Of a DNA stretch of 6,555 nucleotides, positions 5,269 to 6,555 are shown piece by piece. This stretch comes from Geobacter sp. (GTDB taxonomy: Bacteria > Desulfobacterota > Desulfuromonadia > Geobacterales > Geobacteraceae). The DNA is taken from positions 1 to 6,555 of the forward strand of contig DNRQ01000185.1 of assembly GCA_003499925.1 (NCBI GenBank). Reading direction: 5' to 3'. Position 1 is the stretch's first letter. Every line of letters starts with the position of its first letter. A program made the translations under genes and the position numbers. The notes beneath the pieces were generated by a model that saw only the letters and a list, made by a program, of their open reading frames with translations, did not search any database and was not told where the DNA came from.

Positions 5269-5345
5269 GTATTTAGTTGAAAACGCTGCAATCACTTCAT
5301 TACTCAAGCGACGACACGTCATGTTTCCGTTACAGGCCATTCGCA

Positions 5346-6260
5346 ATGCAACTTGATCTTTTTGAAGACAACCGCCCAAGCATCCTGCTGAATACTGCCG
5401 ATGAGTTCATCCGTTCCAGGGAGCTCGGCGAGGCGGTCCGCATGTACCAGCAGCTGCTCGCCGACTACCCGGGCGACAAGAGCGCGGCTACCCTCAGGGA
5501 TCTCGTCGGATCATGGCGCGATCTCCTCTCCGGCATCGGCGCCAATCACGGCTCTCCGGAACGGCTCCACTCCATATGGATCGGCCTTGAGACGGTACGC
5601 CATGCCGCGCTGCGCACCGTGATCCTGGAACTGCTGATCGAGGCGCTGCGTTCCTTGCCCGATTCCGAGCGGATCTACCTGCCCCCCCGCTTCCACCAGG
5701 GACAGGTGCTCATGGAAGCGGGTCGGTTTGCCGAGGCTGCCGACTCTTTTCTGGCGGCGCTATCCCACGCCTGCACCCCACGTGGCCGCTTCCTGGCCTG
5801 GCGCGGCGACGCCCTGACCCTGGCGGGAAACAACGATGCCGCGTTGCGGTGCTATCTCGCCTCGTTTCTCGAGGATCCGCTCACCGTCGCCCTGTCGTCA
5901 GTGAGGAACCGGACCATCCATAACCTCCATCTTGCCATGCACTTTGAGGCGGGTGAGGAAATCGAGGAGCACGAGGAACCGGCTTGGCTTCCGGTCTGGG
6001 GGTGGTTTGAGGGGCTCTTCACGCTTCCCTGTCACCCCGTGCCGCAGGAGGATCCGCCCAGCGCGGCAGCTTTCGAGGCACTGGTTGCCCGGCGGGAAGA
6101 TCGCGTGCCGCGCCTGTGGTTCGATATGCTGGCATACGCCGAGAGCCTGCGCATCGCATCCCTGGTCGACCGGGAACTGGCGGCGGTGCGGCGTCTGATG
6201 AAAAGATGCAACGGATTCATGTTTGCCTGCTACCTTGAGAAGATCAATGGGAGGAGATGA
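5346..6260 (+). CDS. TPR-like helical repeat protein, unknown function
   Basis: A 304-residue soluble protein built of helices. Three stretches look like tetratricopeptide repeats: residues 13-43 (ILLNTADEFIRSRELGEAVR, then MYQQLLADYP), 115-140 (RFHQGQVLMEAGRFAEAADS, then FLAALS) and 148-178 (RFLAWRGDALTLAGNNDAAL, then RCYLASFLEDP). TPRs usually hold protein partners, so a scaffold or accessory role is likely, but the partner is unknown. There is no signal peptide or membrane span. An acidic, Trp-rich stretch (EEIEEHEEPAWLPVWGWFEG) lies at 204-223. The start is uncertain: a TTG at 5277 would add 23 residues unlike the rest, whereas ATG 5346 gives MQLDLFEDNRPSILLN, a compact start, though with only a weak AGG nine bases upstream. 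The gene ends in a GGAGGAG site and an ATGA overlap with a 21-codon frame. Confidence 0.8.
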   Translation: MQLDLFEDNRPSILLNTADEFIRSRELGEAVRMYQQLLADYPGDKSAATLRDLVGSWRDLLSGIGANHGSPERLHSIWIGLETVRHAALRTVILELLIEALRSLPDSERIYLPPRFHQGQVLMEAGRFAEAADSFLAALSHACTPRGRFLAWRGDALTLAGNNDAALRCYLASFLEDPLTVALSSVRNRTIHNLHLAMHFEAGEEIEEHEEPAWLPVWGWFEGLFTLPCHPVPQEDPPSAAAFEALVARREDRVPRLWFDMLAYAESLRIASLVDRELAAVRRLMKRCNGFMFACYLEKINGRR

Positions 6261-6322
6261 CGCTATCCAGGCAACTGTGCCGTTTGCTAGAGATATCGGA
6301 CCAGAACTCTATCCCGGCGTGA
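6257..6322 (+). pseudogene. 21-codon frame coupled to the TPR gene, possible gene stump
   Basis: An ATG at 6257 overlaps the TPR gene's TGA as ATGA, the classic form of translational coupling, and gggaggag (6249-6256) lies directly before it. The frame reads MTLSRQLCRLLEISDQNSIP and stops after one more Ala at TGA 6320-6322, beside the inverted repeat at 6329-6350. The amino acids look protein-like and amphipathic. It could be the start of a downstream partner gene cut off by a deletion or repeat insertion, or a genuine 21-residue peptide; chance cannot be excluded. Confidence 0.35.
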
Positions 6323-6328
6323 CATGCT

Positions 6329-6350
6329 TTTTCACCCTCTCCCCGGCCCT
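6329..6350. repeat. Right inverted copy of the 4007-4028 repeat
   Basis: The sequence ttttcaccctctcccc plus ggccct is the reverse complement of 4007-4028 with a single mismatch over 22 bases. The left copy is part of a full hairpin; the right one is only a half-element, so it may be a broken repeat. Confidence 0.65.
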
Positions 6351-6365
6351 ACTGCCATTAAGTTA

Positions 6366-6378
6366 CCTGATTAGCACC
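6366..6378 (+). repeat. Right 13-bp direct repeat (cctgattagcacc)
   Basis: An exact copy of 3949-3961 in the same direction. It continues here as tgaccccgc. The combined form resembles the ggggtcaggt-type ends seen near REP-associated transposases, which is a loose recollection rather than a demonstrated match. Confidence 0.5.
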
Positions 6379-6430
6379 TGACCCCGCTCTGCGGCGCTTT
6401 GTCGGAGACAAAGTTCATCTTCGCTAGGCG

Positions 6431-6465
6431 CCCCCTCCCTAGCCCTCCCCCTCCGGGGGAGGGAA
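6431..6465. repeat. G/C-run hairpin repeat
   Basis: The arms ccctccccc (6443-6451) and gggggaggg (6455-6463) form a perfect 9-bp stem with a three-base loop, preceded by ccccctcccta. It is of the same general style as the hairpins at 1047-1069 and 3988-4010 but not the same sequence. There is no T-tract. Confidence 0.65.
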
Positions 6466-6530
6466 CAATGTGTGTCAGATCAGACTGTTGTGTAACTTTC
6501 TCAGAAGCGCTGATCTTCCGCTGTAAAAAC

Positions 6531-6555
6531 TCCCTCCCCTTCAAGGGGCACTGCC
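6531..6555. repeat. Partial G/C-run repeat at the window end
   Basis: The palindrome cccctt, c, aagggg (6536-6548) follows tccct and resembles the start of another dispersed hairpin element. It runs close to the window end, so its full extent is not visible. Apart from the 21-codon frame, 6261-6555 holds only repeats; no gene is supported. Confidence 0.4.

Noticed and set aside
5277..5345. TTG start extending the TPR protein by 23 residues
   Set aside because: No ribosome site, the added residues look non-conserved, and it would lie at or before the predicted transcript start.

Overview
The window looks like a chromosomal segment of a high-GC Geobacter-type bacterium (order Desulfuromonadales/Geobacterales). 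This is an inference from protein style, gene order (topA, trmFO, small membrane protein, maf, yggS), high G+C in the coding regions, and the G/C-rich hairpin repeats between genes. No 16S gene or database comparison backs it.

Positions 1-3944 are core chromosome, all on the + strand. First comes the 3' end of topA (DNA topoisomerase I) with four C-terminal zinc ribbons, closed by a hairpin that may be a terminator. About 375 bases without a convincing gene follow; they hold a perfect 19-bp inverted repeat and a composite of C/G-run repeats. Next is a tight four-gene cluster with gaps of 16-23 bases: trmFO (tRNA m5U54 methyltransferase), a 66-residue two-helix membrane protein, maf (nucleotide pyrophosphatase) and yggS (PLP homeostasis protein). 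Each has a Shine-Dalgarno sequence, so they are probably co-transcribed. The theme is housekeeping: tRNA modification, nucleotide-pool cleaning and vitamin B6 balance.

Positions 3945-6378 look like an accessory block placed after yggS. It is bracketed by 13-bp direct repeats (3949-3961 and 6366-6378) and, just inside them, by a 22-nt inverted pair with one mismatch (4007-4028 and 6329-6350). Inside are: a gene-poor stretch with a 59-codon open frame carrying an in-frame PGGGS duplication; a type II toxin-antitoxin pair (RelE/ParE-fold toxin, then an Xre-type antitoxin with a Phd/YefM-like N-terminus) behind a near-consensus sigma70 promoter that should give a leaderless toxin mRNA; about 410 gene-poor, AT-richer bases ending in a possible sigma54 promoter; and a 304-residue TPR-like protein of unknown role. 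The TPR gene overlaps by ATGA a 21-codon frame that may be the stump of a lost partner gene.

Positions 6261-6555 hold no convincing full gene, only repeat hairpins and the right-hand bracket repeats. No rRNA, tRNA, riboswitch, CRISPR array or intact transposase gene was seen. I see no wholly new system. The accessory block, with its leaderless toxin and its TPR gene coupled to a stump, is the part most worth following up.
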